The position numbers and the translations under genes were made by a program. This document shows positions 7,001 through 15,750 of a stretch of DNA of 36,928 nucleotides, one piece after another. The notes under the pieces were generated by a model that was not told the DNA's origin, did not search any database, and worked only from the letters and a program-made list of their open reading frames with translations. Every line of letters begins with the position of its first letter. Within the stretch, counting starts at the first letter, position 1. Source of the DNA: Elusimicrobiota bacterium (GTDB lineage: Bacteria; CG03; SLGR01; PWQF01); assembly GCA_003557485.1 (NCBI GenBank), contig PWOI01000180.1, positions 1 through 36,928 on the forward strand. The letters run 5' to 3'.

Positions 7001-8752
7001 CTCCGAGAGCAGATAAATACGCTCAGTAAAAAATATGAAAAAGAAAAATCTCATTCGGAAAAAACAATAAATGCACTTTACGTGCAGGTCCGTGACGCGG
7101 AGGCCTCCCGTCTGCTTGAAGTTGAGAAAAAAGACGGGGAGATAAGCAACCTGCGGGAAGAAGTGAACCGTATAAAACTTTCCCACGTGAACGAACTGGC
7201 CGAAAAGGAAAAAACTATAAACGCACTGGAAGAAAAATACAGAACTGAAAAGATCAGTCTTGAATCAGAACTGCAGAATATTGAAAATATTAGTGAAAAA
7301 GAAATGGGCCGAATAAAGGAACAGAAAAATCAACTAGAAAAAGACCTGTCTGAACAGATCCGAATCAAACAGGAGGAGATTGACAGGCTTCTGGTTGAAC
7401 ATGAGAAAGAAATGGACAGCTTAAAGAGAAGGGAAAAAGAAACGGTAAAAATTTTAAATAAAGAAAACGAAGAAATAAGAAAACGATCCGACGGAGAAGT
7501 TTTTAACCTTAGGGAAGAAATAAATAAACTTAAAAGCAGCCTTGACCGGAAAACATGGGAGGTTAATAAAGTGAGAGAAGAACTGGAAAGCATATTAGAA
7601 GAATTTGAAGAGAGAGTAAATGCCCGCAAAAAAATATTAGAAGAAAAACTTGCTGCCAGAGACGATCATATAAATACCCTGAAAAAAGAAAACGAAGAAG
7701 CGAAAAAAGCTCTCATGGAAAGAATAGAGGAACTTAAGGACGCCTCCCGCCGGCTGCAGCAGCAGCTGGAAGAAGACCGCAAAAAATGGAGGCAGGAATA
7801 TGCTTCCAAAAAACAGGAATACAATATGCTTAAAGAGGAAAAAGACTCCCTGCAGAGAGAACTTAATCAAGAAATGTCTTCAAAGGAAACTCTCTGGCTT
7901 GAAGAAAAGAGGAATATTCTCAAGGAGCTGAATAAACTTAAAAGCCGCGTTGAAACAGAAATACCGGCTAAGCAGTCCGCTATTGAAGAGCTTGAACGCC
8001 GCCTACGGGACTCTTCTTCCCGGGTTGATGAACTTAAGAACGAATTAACGGGAAAAACCCGCTCTCTAGGAGATTCCCTTAAAAAACTTGAGGAAGAAAA
8101 CTTAAAGCTCAGGGCGTCCGTCACCGAAAAGGAATCACAGATTGCTGCCCGTGAGAAATCTTTTGAAAATGAAATATCCATATTAAAAGAAAAACTTGAG
8201 TCAAGAATTATTACTCTGCAGGAAGAACTGAAAAGCCTTAAGATGGAAAATTCCCAGTTAAAAGCAAGGCTTTCCGAGCATGCCAGTCTTTTTGCATACG
8301 AAACTGAAGAAAAAAGAAAAGAGATTTCAGAGATACGAAGCCGCCTTGAAAAAAATCTGGAAAAATTTCCATCAGGTGGTGAATATCCCGCGGAGAAGTC
8401 CGGATCAGCTGCCGGGCTTACTGAGAAGAAAAAGAAGAAAAAATCTGTAAAAGCCGCCGGCCCCGGAAAGAAATCCGTCAAGAAAAAATCTTCAGTTTCA
8501 AGTGCCGTGCCGAAAAAAAAGGAAACCCTTGAGATAAGGCAAAAGATTGATAAAATAAAAATAAATATAAAAGAACTTAAAAACAAAAATAAAAAAGATA
8601 TTAGTGATCTGGAAAAAAAATACCGGAAAGCTTCAGATTCTTCAAAAAAAACAGAACTGAGGGAAAAGCTTGTAAAAGCGGAGAACCAATGGAAGGAAGA
8701 AGAAAAAAAGCTGAAGGCGCAATTGTCAGATCTTAAAAAAAGAATGAAATAA
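4046..8752 (+). CDS. giant coiled-coil protein 1 (1568 residues)
   Basis: The protein has no signal peptide or transmembrane segment, so it should be cytoplasmic. The N-terminus (1-75) contains prolines. From 70 to 1306 I find no proline at all: about 1240 residues of Glu/Lys/Arg/Leu-rich heptads predicted as nearly continuous coiled coil. Over its full length such a rod would be about 0.23 micrometre (0.1485 nm per residue). Residues 511-845 form a gapless 67-residue tandem repeat. Six tryptophans (111, 175, 1171, 1248, 1284, 1549) mostly sit in a W-x3-L-x2-K type motif shared with the next protein. Around 1458-1492 is a lysine-rich low-complexity linker, then a short C-terminal coil. The coding frame is uninterrupted. 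BLAST-type hits to myosin tail, SMC or Golgi proteins would be compositional only, since there is no motor or ATPase head. A scaffold or cytoskeletal filament is my inference; function is unknown. Confidence 0.88.
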   Translation: MSNRNSQEKQSEIRIKLSAKKDARLRLEEALKDFNPEKDGEKISKIKSTLKKIDAEITVLEKKLENPEPAQNSSEGETSSRSIEEIDLSRKNLDIEVGDMKEQISRERVMWENKLSAKQREINSLKARMDLRQAKLRAEYQMKKAELERTRDELEQKLKGESEGIESFNQERERWKTRLSEKQQIIDSLKVEIASVKSRYNSQTQQIKDEYSQRIAEIEESEKHITERGKRESESLKSEISALQRKIIEQQSLLAARQASLDRVRDEHIRELEGVREGHFNEQARLHEEKNSLEAELKSEIERKTSDISDLKKQQARLEQRIEAQREESSAQLARLRDKMKNSLSEKEKEKTELIENLGVLKKQAAEAEKNYSIYLNRLEGEKEILINTHTREKQELESKIEGLKDSKDTLNAELERDRGKLTNALHQKERQLADLQEQKSLQEAKMREQIAGLENKLLELRSEMEHRETINSQKEKELEKEIGLKEEDLKRTNAENVERIKALKETVSELKLKITGLESEKESVRSALEDEIEKIDRQLTVRLTEKEKEIEGLKSEKAELKARISSSGQAGQLEKKALEDTICEREKEINRLLSLIEKDEKNIEDLKLQLRQRDEKIEVLKDSASAFSGELTVQKEARLRKEESFSEILREKEKERALLLENLREKESGIEELKDKSGRMLGEIEELKKLNSDLSARIAAADEARRQEKSAFENTVREREREIDGLLERLRESGDKAAELSKELRSRQEDIKILQSEKSSLSSSLSASRAASESRINALSDTIAEKEKEINKILGRLNEEKKSCSVLSSELESARREHEKEIETSRRNIAKLSDSFAEARERFALEEGRLKERIVALENENLIVENTYSEKLVQLRLELENSEREKDLQRQEHQQEKESILSNLRGADERYENLKKNFESASEKIIRLTQKNSQLTDNMEEKANYYTAKISSLEEEISELNCSHSREAARLSGKIKEAETLAEGLREQINTLSKKYEKEKSHSEKTINALYVQVRDAEASRLLEVEKKDGEISNLREEVNRIKLSHVNELAEKEKTINALEEKYRTEKISLESELQNIENISEKEMGRIKEQKNQLEKDLSEQIRIKQEEIDRLLVEHEKEMDSLKRREKETVKILNKENEEIRKRSDGEVFNLREEINKLKSSLDRKTWEVNKVREELESILEEFEERVNARKKILEEKLAARDDHINTLKKENEEAKKALMERIEELKDASRRLQQQLEEDRKKWRQEYASKKQEYNMLKEEKDSLQRELNQEMSSKETLWLEEKRNILKELNKLKSRVETEIPAKQSAIEELERRLRDSSSRVDELKNELTGKTRSLGDSLKKLEEENLKLRASVTEKESQIAAREKSFENEISILKEKLESRIITLQEELKSLKMENSQLKARLSEHASLFAYETEEKRKEISEIRSRLEKNLEKFPSGGEYPAEKSGSAAGLTEKKKKKKSVKAAGPGKKSVKKKSSVSSAVPKKKETLEIRQKIDKIKINIKELKNKNKKDISDLEKKYRKASDSSKKTELREKLVKAENQWKEEEKKLKAQLSDLKKRMK
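5576..6580 (+). repeat. 67-residue (201-base) protein tandem repeat in giant protein 1
   Basis: Five consecutive 201-base units begin at 5576, 5777, 5978, 6179 and 6380. They align without gaps at the protein level but are strongly diverged in DNA. In units 2-5, E8, E10, E12, L17 and L30 are invariant; position 16 is L or I, position 20 L or I and position 34 mostly L. Examples of the unit start are ALEDTICEREKEI, AFENTVREREREI and ALSDTIAEKEKEI. The second half of unit 1 matches unit 3 (EIEGLK...ARI against EIEELK...ARI), so the phase extends upstream. Unit 5 decays towards its end. Confidence 0.75.
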
Positions 8753-8754
8753 AA

Positions 8755-11700
8755 ATGTCACTGGAACAGTTAAAAAAACAGATAGAAGAACTTAAAACTC
8801 GCCTTCGCGACAGACAGGCTGAGTTTGACCGGAGTTTGCGTGAAAAAGAAGAAGAGAACGTAAGGATTCGCAGGGAGCACGAATTCAAAAAATCCGGTCT
8901 CGAGGATGAAATAGCGGCACTGAAAGAAAGGATTGCAAATTTAAGGGCTGACAGGGAAACCCGCCTCGCAGAAGCAAACAGGGATTTCTCATCAAAGATA
9001 TCTGAAAAGGAAGAAACAATAAACCGGCTTCTCAGAGAAAAGAGGGAGGAGGCCGAAAGCCTCCGGCTTCGAGCCGAAAAACAGCAGGCTGAATATGAGC
9101 AGAAGATTTCCTTCCTTGAATCTAAAAAAGAAGAAATTGAAACCTCTCTGAAAAAAGTATCATCCGACCTTAACGATTTAAGAAATAGGCTCGAAAAAGA
9201 AAAGAACGCCCGTATTTATGACAATCAAATAAACAAGGCCAACTTTGAAAAAGAAAAATCCCTTCTGCAGCAGGAATATACCGAAAAAGAAAACCGGGTT
9301 CAGGAAGAAGCGGAGACGCTAAGGGAGCAGCTGTCTTTTCTTAAGCAGAAGCTTGGAGAAAAGGAGGAACGGCTTGCCGGGGAACGCAGGATAAGGGAAT
9401 CAGAGATACGGTCCCTAAAGGAAAAAAGCCGCAGCCGCGAAACTGCTCTTGAAAATCGTCTCGCAGAATTGAATGAGCATAAAGAGAACCTAAAAAGCGG
9501 GCTGGAAAGAATAAAAAAGGAAAATGCCGGAATACTGTCTTCAAAAGAGGATGAAAACCGGATATTGCGCAGCCGCCTTACCCTTCTTGAAGAGGAAAAT
9601 GCCGAAAAGATAGCTTCCGCCAATGAAGAAATAGAAAATTTGAGAGGGGCTCTTGGCAGGCTCAGGGCTTCAACAGCCCGTGAAATAGATGAAAAGGAAC
9701 GTTCTGCTGCGCGCCGCGAGGAAGATCTTCGGGAGGAAATAAAGAAGCTTGATGTTGATAACAGGCGTCTTGAAAAAAATCTTTCCGAAACTCTGGATCT
9801 TCTGCAGTCCGAAAAGAAGAACTTTACCGAAAAATATCAGCGACTGACCCAGGATTTTCAGACAGAATCAGCCAGAAAAGATATAGCTCTGGAAGAGCTT
9901 CGCCAGGAATATACCGAACGGATAGACCAGCTTACTTCTGAACTTGAAACAACCCGCAGCGCCCTTGAAAAAGCCCTTGAAGAAAAAGAAAACCTGCTGG
10001 ACGATTTCAGAAAACGCCTGGCCGGCCGCCAGGATGAAATAGACCTCCTTAACCGCCGTCTCAGGCAGCTTAACTCCGAAAAAGAGGATCAGCTAAAAAG
10101 AAAAGAAGACGAATTTTTAAGGATGGAGGACGATTTAAAAACACGCCTGAACAATACAGCGGCCCGCCTTGAGGAGGAAAAATCTACTCTCAGGAAAAAA
10201 CTCTCTTCCCTAAAAGAAGACTATCACAGCCTGCAGCTGGATAAAGACAAGACAATCCAGTCCCTTATAGAGCAGCTTAATGCCAAAGAATCTGAAATGA
10301 ACAACTTCAGAAAGGCTGTTGTTGAAGAAGAAGCAATGTGGCAGGAGAGACTGAGCGAGGCCCGGCAGGACAGGGCTGTCACAGAACAGGAAAAAAACGA
10401 AAAAGAAGAAGAGCTTAAGAAACTTCGCCTGCGCCTGGAACAGGAAACCCGGGATATGGCCGAAACCCTGGAAAATAAACGCCAGCACTGGGAATGGCTC
10501 ATAGCTCAGAAACAGGCCGAGATAATCCGCCTCAAGGAAGAGCACGGAAGGGAAATGCTGGACCTTAAAAAAGAGTATGAAGACAAACAGGGAGAACTGG
10601 AGTTCTCACGTAAGGGAATGGAGAATGCGGTCAGGGAACTTTCCGATCGGATGGAAAAAGAAAGGGCCGGGCACTATGAATCCCTTAGAGAAAAAGATGA
10701 ACAGATTTCCCAGCTAAGGCAGCAGATATCTCAGAATGAAGAAAGAATAACCCGTCAGTACGAACAGGAAATAAGAGTTCTTAACCAGCGCCGTGACAAA
10801 CTTCTACGCCAGGTTGATGAGGCCCGGGCTAAAATGCAAGCAAGGGAAGAAGCCTGGGAGGAAAAAATACTGATTAAAAGTTCCGAGATCGAAGATGCCA
10901 GGCAGAAGATGAAGGACCGTGAGGAAGAACTTTACAATATATGGAAAGAAAAACAAAAAACTGCAAATGACAAAATTCTTCAGCTTACGCGAGAGATAGA
11001 GCGGGTTAAATCTTCCCGTGAGGGAGAAATAGAACAGCTTACGGATTCTCTCCGCAGGCAGGAGGAAATTAACCGTAGTTCGGGCGTTGAAAATATTAAA
11101 AGAGAAAAGGAAATAGAAGCTCAATTCAGGGAAAAACTTTTTATCCTTGAAAAAGAAAAAGATAATTACAGCAATGAATTGAAAGTTGTAAGGGATCAGC
11201 TCAATGCGGAAAGAATAAGGGCTTTTAAGCAGCTCAGGGAAAAGTCAGATGAAATAGAATCTGTCCGGGCCGAGGCGTCACGCAGCAGTGAAAACATCCG
11301 CGAAGCGTACAGTGATAAAATGGCGACTCTTCAGAGGCTGAAGGAAAGAGTTAAAGAACTTGAAGCCGAAAAGGAAGGGATAAAATCTTCCCTTGAAGCC
11401 GAACTTAAAAACCGGCAGGAAGAAAGAAACCGCCTTGCTGTTAAATACCGCGCCGACGAAGAGAGGATGCAGGAACAGGCAAGGGAACAGAAAGTTCAGT
11501 ATGAGGAAAGGATAAGAGAGCTTACCCACCAGTTGAACCTTCTTAAGGAAAGGGAGAAACAGCTTTCCGAGACTCTGGGCCGCACCGAAATTGATTCGCA
11601 GGAGGAAGTTGAAAAACTCCGCAGGGAGTTTTTAGAAAAAGAAAGACAGCTTATCGGTGAGTTTTCCGAAAAGGAAAAGGGGCTCATTGCAAGAAAAAAC

Positions 11701-13563
11701 CAGCTTGAGGAAGAACTTGCAAGAACTGAAGGGGACCTTCGCCGGGCCCGTGCCGACCTTCAGGAAAAAGAAACACAGGTTAGAACCCAGCTGAGCGGCG
11801 AGTACGAAGGGCGTATATATAAACTTAAACTTGACCAGGCCCTGGCCTCTTCAGAACTGGAGTGGGTAAAAGAGAAACTTGATCTGGAGAAGAAAAGGTG
11901 GCAGCAGATAATAAACGATGCCGAAGAAGAAAAAACAAAAATCAAAACCCGCTTCAGCGAAAGGTCAGAAGAACTTGAAAACAGGTATACGGAGCGGCTT
12001 GAAGAAGTTGAAATCCGTCGCCATCAGATTGAAATAGAAAGAAATTCATTTGTCGAAAAAATAAGCGAGCTCAGGCAGCAGCAGAGCGAAACAGTGGCCC
12101 GCCTTAACGGAGAGATGGATTCTCTCCGTCAGGAATACCAGAAACGTATAGCGGAGATAAAGTCCGGCTACATGGAAGCCCAAGCTGAATCTCTCCATAT
12201 ACGCCAAAAACTTGAAGCCCGTGTCAATGAACTTGAGAACGAACTGCGGTGCAGGGAGGATGCGGACGGAAGGCTCAGGTCCGAAGCCGAAGCTGCCCGA
12301 AATGAAATAGAAACCCTTAAAGACCGTCTTCATGCAGCCGGTTTGGAGTCATCTGAAAAAATACGGCAGGCCCGCGCTGAATCTGCCGAAAAACAGGAGA
12401 AAATTGAAAATGAATTCAAATCAGTTCTGTCCGGACTTGAACGGCAGATAGAAGACAAACGCTTTAAGCTGCATCGCAGCGAAGCGGAAATATCCAGGCT
12501 TAAAGAAGAACTTTCTGAAGAAAAGAAAAGAAAAACAGCCCGGGAGCAGGACATTAGTGGCCAGGTACAGGTACTTCAGGATAAAGAAAACCGGCTTACA
12601 GAACGTATTTCTCTCATTGAAGAAGAAGTCAAGCGCCAGGAAAAGAGAGCTGAATTTGCAGAGCTTCAGCTGCAGTCTTCGCGGCAGGATTTAGAAACTG
12701 AAAGACAGCGGTGGGAAAGCGAAGTTGAAAGAGTAAAAGAAACCGGCCGGATGCGGGGGAAAATTGTAGAGGATAATTTAAGGCAACTCAAAGAAACCAT
12801 AGAATCGATAAGAAAAGAGAAAGATTCCCTTCTGTCCGTAATTACCGGTTCGGAAGAAAAGGTCAAACATGCCCGGGAAGAACTGGCAAGGGAAAGAGAG
12901 AAAGCGGACAGGGAGATTCAGCAGAAACATCTCCAGATCGAAGCCCTTAACGAAAAAATAAATGAACAGGAACGTTCCTGGCGCCGCCGTCTTGAGGACC
13001 ATGAAAGCCAGTTGAATATGGAGTTCCGGAAAACACTGGACGAAAGGCAGCAGCAGTGGCAGGAGATGTACCAGTCCCGGCAGCAGGAACTTCTTGATTC
13101 CAGGAAGAGGGTTGAGGAGTCCCTGGAGGATCTTCGCCGTGAAAAACTGTCAAACGAAAGGATGTGGGACCTTCGCCTCAAAGAGAAGGAGGATGAGCTT
13201 AAGGAAATTCAGCTTCAGAAAGCCCAGAACGAATCCAGGTATTCTTCCCTTATAGGTAAATATAAGGAAGAGCTTAGCCGTCTGCGCTCCAGGTACAACA
13301 GACTTTCGGAGGATCTTTCGGATAGAGAAGAACTTAACAGGGAACTCAGGGCCAGGATGGCCCAGCGCGACATTCAGTGGAAGACTGCTTACCGCAATAA
13401 AGTTATAGAAAACAGCAAACTTTTATTTGAGATTCAGCAGAACAGGAAGAATTTCATAAGCAGATTTTTAAACCGTATAAGCGGCGCTGAAGAAAAAAAG
13501 AAAGAAGAGTTTGATCGCCGTATTGTAAAAGAAGTAAAAGAAAACCGTCATATCATCCAATGA
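8755..13563 (+). CDS. giant coiled-coil protein 2 (1602 residues)
   Basis: A second cytoplasmic rod starts two bases after the stop of the first. I find no proline in all 1602 residues and only one cysteine (in ELRCRED), so nearly the whole chain should be one coiled coil of about 0.24 micrometre. It has no globular head, signal peptide or membrane helix. Twelve tryptophans (529, 579, 581, 701, 730, 1037, 1049, 1320, 1409, 1435, 1471, 1542) cluster in the C-terminal two thirds. Many lie in a motif W-x3-[LIYV]-x2-[KR]-x3-[IL] (for example WEWLIAQKQAEI, WDLRLKEKEDEL). The same motif occurs in protein 1, which supports common origin. The last 60 residues are basic and end in a short amphipathic stretch (NFISRFLNRISG). 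The stop overlaps the next start as ATGA. The two rods and the following membrane protein are therefore probably made together; co-assembly is inferred. Confidence 0.88.
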   Translation: MSLEQLKKQIEELKTRLRDRQAEFDRSLREKEEENVRIRREHEFKKSGLEDEIAALKERIANLRADRETRLAEANRDFSSKISEKEETINRLLREKREEAESLRLRAEKQQAEYEQKISFLESKKEEIETSLKKVSSDLNDLRNRLEKEKNARIYDNQINKANFEKEKSLLQQEYTEKENRVQEEAETLREQLSFLKQKLGEKEERLAGERRIRESEIRSLKEKSRSRETALENRLAELNEHKENLKSGLERIKKENAGILSSKEDENRILRSRLTLLEEENAEKIASANEEIENLRGALGRLRASTAREIDEKERSAARREEDLREEIKKLDVDNRRLEKNLSETLDLLQSEKKNFTEKYQRLTQDFQTESARKDIALEELRQEYTERIDQLTSELETTRSALEKALEEKENLLDDFRKRLAGRQDEIDLLNRRLRQLNSEKEDQLKRKEDEFLRMEDDLKTRLNNTAARLEEEKSTLRKKLSSLKEDYHSLQLDKDKTIQSLIEQLNAKESEMNNFRKAVVEEEAMWQERLSEARQDRAVTEQEKNEKEEELKKLRLRLEQETRDMAETLENKRQHWEWLIAQKQAEIIRLKEEHGREMLDLKKEYEDKQGELEFSRKGMENAVRELSDRMEKERAGHYESLREKDEQISQLRQQISQNEERITRQYEQEIRVLNQRRDKLLRQVDEARAKMQAREEAWEEKILIKSSEIEDARQKMKDREEELYNIWKEKQKTANDKILQLTREIERVKSSREGEIEQLTDSLRRQEEINRSSGVENIKREKEIEAQFREKLFILEKEKDNYSNELKVVRDQLNAERIRAFKQLREKSDEIESVRAEASRSSENIREAYSDKMATLQRLKERVKELEAEKEGIKSSLEAELKNRQEERNRLAVKYRADEERMQEQAREQKVQYEERIRELTHQLNLLKEREKQLSETLGRTEIDSQEEVEKLRREFLEKERQLIGEFSEKEKGLIARKNQLEEELARTEGDLRRARADLQEKETQVRTQLSGEYEGRIYKLKLDQALASSELEWVKEKLDLEKKRWQQIINDAEEEKTKIKTRFSERSEELENRYTERLEEVEIRRHQIEIERNSFVEKISELRQQQSETVARLNGEMDSLRQEYQKRIAEIKSGYMEAQAESLHIRQKLEARVNELENELRCREDADGRLRSEAEAARNEIETLKDRLHAAGLESSEKIRQARAESAEKQEKIENEFKSVLSGLERQIEDKRFKLHRSEAEISRLKEELSEEKKRKTAREQDISGQVQVLQDKENRLTERISLIEEEVKRQEKRAEFAELQLQSSRQDLETERQRWESEVERVKETGRMRGKIVEDNLRQLKETIESIRKEKDSLLSVITGSEEKVKHAREELAREREKADREIQQKHLQIEALNEKINEQERSWRRRLEDHESQLNMEFRKTLDERQQQWQEMYQSRQQELLDSRKRVEESLEDLRREKLSNERMWDLRLKEKEDELKEIQLQKAQNESRYSSLIGKYKEELSRLRSRYNRLSEDLSDREELNRELRARMAQRDIQWKTAYRNKVIENSKLLFEIQQNRKNFISRFLNRISGAEEKKKEEFDRRIVKEVKENRHIIQ

Positions 13564-15746
13564 TAAAAAGAATACTTGGAGTTTTTATAAGGCCTGTCCA
13601 GACTATAAGGAATATCTCCAGGGATGAGCCGCTTTTCTCCGGCCTGCTGATTTTTGCCGCCGGCATACTTGTCGCCAATGCCGGGCTTGTGAGGAATTTT
13701 ATGATGGACGGAAGGGCGGGAATATTTAACATGTTTGCGCTGCTTTTCTTCTGGGCCGGAGGGACTGTAATAGTTTCACTTTTTATAACAGGAGTCCAGA
13801 AGCTGATAAATCCTATGACTTCTTCGGTTCTTGATACAGAGCGTTTCCGAAAACTTATAATCACGGAGTTTCATATAGCTGCGATTTTAATCCTTAGTCC
13901 TGTTTTAGGAATGGTGTTTTCGGCGGTAGTGACCTGGGTTATACTTATTGCATGGCTTATTATACTTACAATGGCGGCAGTTTCATCCCTGTGGAACGTA
14001 ACCGAAATTAAGGCTGCGCTTTCAGTAGTTATTTCAGTATTGATTGTTTTTGTCGGAGCGCGTTTGCTCGACCCGTCTAACGGTTATGTTTACACTTCCG
14101 AATTTGAGGAGTTCAGCAGGGAACTTTCGTCAGGCATTACGCCGCTGCATTACGGTATACTGGGGTTTGACGAAAAAAGCAATATAGAAAGAAACAGGAA
14201 AGCAATACTGAAGGCTGCCGCAAGCTATATAGATGAAAGCCCGGGTTCACGGGCCGTTCCCTTTGCTTTTGTTACAAAGGGCGCGATTTTGGAGGCAGAA
14301 GGCCGGAAAGACGAGGCAGCTTCAATTTACAGGGAAATTGTAACAGAGCACGAATATGTGCCCGCACCTGTTTATAAAACTGCAATGCTTCGCCTTTCGA
14401 TGCTAATCTCTCCCGGGGAATACAACCTTCTTCCGGTTGATGTTACTCCGGCAAGGTTTATGAGAGTTCTAAGGCTGTGGAGGCTTCCCGTTTATCTTTC
14501 TTACTACCGCGGCAATATGGAGAGAGTAGGCACAATAAAGGAAATGATAAACACGGAGGATATTGATTTAATAGAAAGCCGGATGGATATGATTGAGAGA
14601 AACTTCCGGGATACCGATTTTATGGATGATATTTTTTACTGGCTGGCCCGCCGCTATGAACGGGAGGGAGACGCTGCGTCAGCTATTTATTATTATGAAA
14701 AAACCTATCGCAGCCCATACTCTACGTTTCCTGACAGGACTGCGGTGGAGACTTCTATGGGCTACATAGCATCTCTTGCGGGCCTGGATGAAATACTTCT
14801 CGAGCAATACCGCGCACCTGAAGCTATGCTTTCCGCTGCCCGTATTTACCGGGAAAAGGGAGACCCGGATACTGCCCGGAGAATTATAAGTACTCTTCTG
14901 AGACGGTATTCCCTGCACGGGGCCTGTAGCCGGGCGCTTGAATTAAAAGCCGAGATTTATGAGGAAAAAGGGAATTTCAAAAAGGCGGCTTCTATATATG
15001 AAAGAATAATGGAGAATTATCCCATGTCCGACATAGTTCCCCGGGTTAAAGAAAAAAGAAATATTATTCTCCGAAACATAGGTAATGCTGATATTTTGTC
15101 CGGTTATATAGCCGGGCGGGCTCTGTGGAGGGAAGGCCGCTATACGGATGCATTATCGGTTTACAGAGCCATAATTGAGAACTATCCGGAAACTCTCCTG
15201 GCCGCGCATCTTCAGTACGGTATAGCTTCCTATTACAGGTCCGCGGGAAGATATATGCAGGCGCTCCGCGAGTTCAGGGCCGGTCACGAAAAGTTTGCCG
15301 GAACCGATTACGGTTTTGAAAGCGCTCTTATGGCAGCGGAGATTCTCTCTGAAAACATGAGACATTACCGGCAGGCTTCTGGCTGGCTTCTTGAAATATC
15401 AGAACAGTATTCTCCGGAATTCCGGTCTTCTCTTAGCGGTCTTTCACCTGCTTACCTAGTGTTGAAGTCTGCAGAAATATCCGCCTCTCAGCTTGGACAC
15501 TACCGCAAGGCAATAAGGAGTTATGATTCGATACTGGAAAGATATTCCGATCCCGAAGCTGAAGCGGAGGCTCTCTATAAAAAAGCCGTAATATATGAGG
15601 AAGTATATAGACTTTACTCAGACGCCGCCGAGACATATAGCCGGATAGTATCTGAATATCCATCCACTTCTTTCCGGGACGCCGCTTACTCTAGGCTTGA
15701 AGATATTTATGACAAAGGAGTAAAGCACCTCAACAGGTTTTACTGA
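13560..15746 (+). CDS. Yip1-like membrane domain plus TPR repeat protein
   Basis: A 728-residue two-part protein. Residues 1-175 resemble bacterial Yip1-domain proteins: a PVQTIRNISRDEP opening followed by about five membrane helices, ending near VVISVLIVFVGARLL. Residues 190-728 are a soluble solenoid of tetratricopeptide-like helix pairs, clearest at EEKGNFKKAASIYERIMENYP, EGRYTDALSVYRAIIENYP and SDAAETYSRIVSEYP. These recall the outer-membrane lipoprotein BamD and YbgF/CpoB type repeats. No signal peptide is seen, so the repeat part could face either side. It overlaps giant protein 2 by four bases and precedes the FtsE-like gene by four. Inference: a membrane anchor or adaptor linking the coiled-coil rods to the FtsEX/EnvC-like complex. 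Family membership of the TPR part is clear; the Yip1 label is moderate. Confidence 0.82.
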   Translation: MIKRILGVFIRPVQTIRNISRDEPLFSGLLIFAAGILVANAGLVRNFMMDGRAGIFNMFALLFFWAGGTVIVSLFITGVQKLINPMTSSVLDTERFRKLIITEFHIAAILILSPVLGMVFSAVVTWVILIAWLIILTMAAVSSLWNVTEIKAALSVVISVLIVFVGARLLDPSNGYVYTSEFEEFSRELSSGITPLHYGILGFDEKSNIERNRKAILKAAASYIDESPGSRAVPFAFVTKGAILEAEGRKDEAASIYREIVTEHEYVPAPVYKTAMLRLSMLISPGEYNLLPVDVTPARFMRVLRLWRLPVYLSYYRGNMERVGTIKEMINTEDIDLIESRMDMIERNFRDTDFMDDIFYWLARRYEREGDAASAIYYYEKTYRSPYSTFPDRTAVETSMGYIASLAGLDEILLEQYRAPEAMLSAARIYREKGDPDTARRIISTLLRRYSLHGACSRALELKAEIYEEKGNFKKAASIYERIMENYPMSDIVPRVKEKRNIILRNIGNADILSGYIAGRALWREGRYTDALSVYRAIIENYPETLLAAHLQYGIASYYRSAGRYMQALREFRAGHEKFAGTDYGFESALMAAEILSENMRHYRQASGWLLEISEQYSPEFRSSLSGLSPAYLVLKSAEISASQLGHYRKAIRSYDSILERYSDPEAEAEALYKKAVIYEEVYRLYSDAAETYSRIVSEYPSTSFRDAAYSRLEDIYDKGVKHLNRFY

Positions 15747-15750
15747 TAAA

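Noticed and set aside
7867-8586. 239-codon reverse-strand frame rich in Phe and Ser
   Set aside because: A shadow of the Glu/Lys-rich coiled-coil gene, as are the other Ser/Phe-rich reverse frames across 4000-13500; no ribosome sites and no recognisable domains.
4046-13563. Giant proteins as myosin, SMC or Rad50 homologues
   Set aside because: No motor, Walker A or hinge domain is present; similarity would come only from heptad composition.
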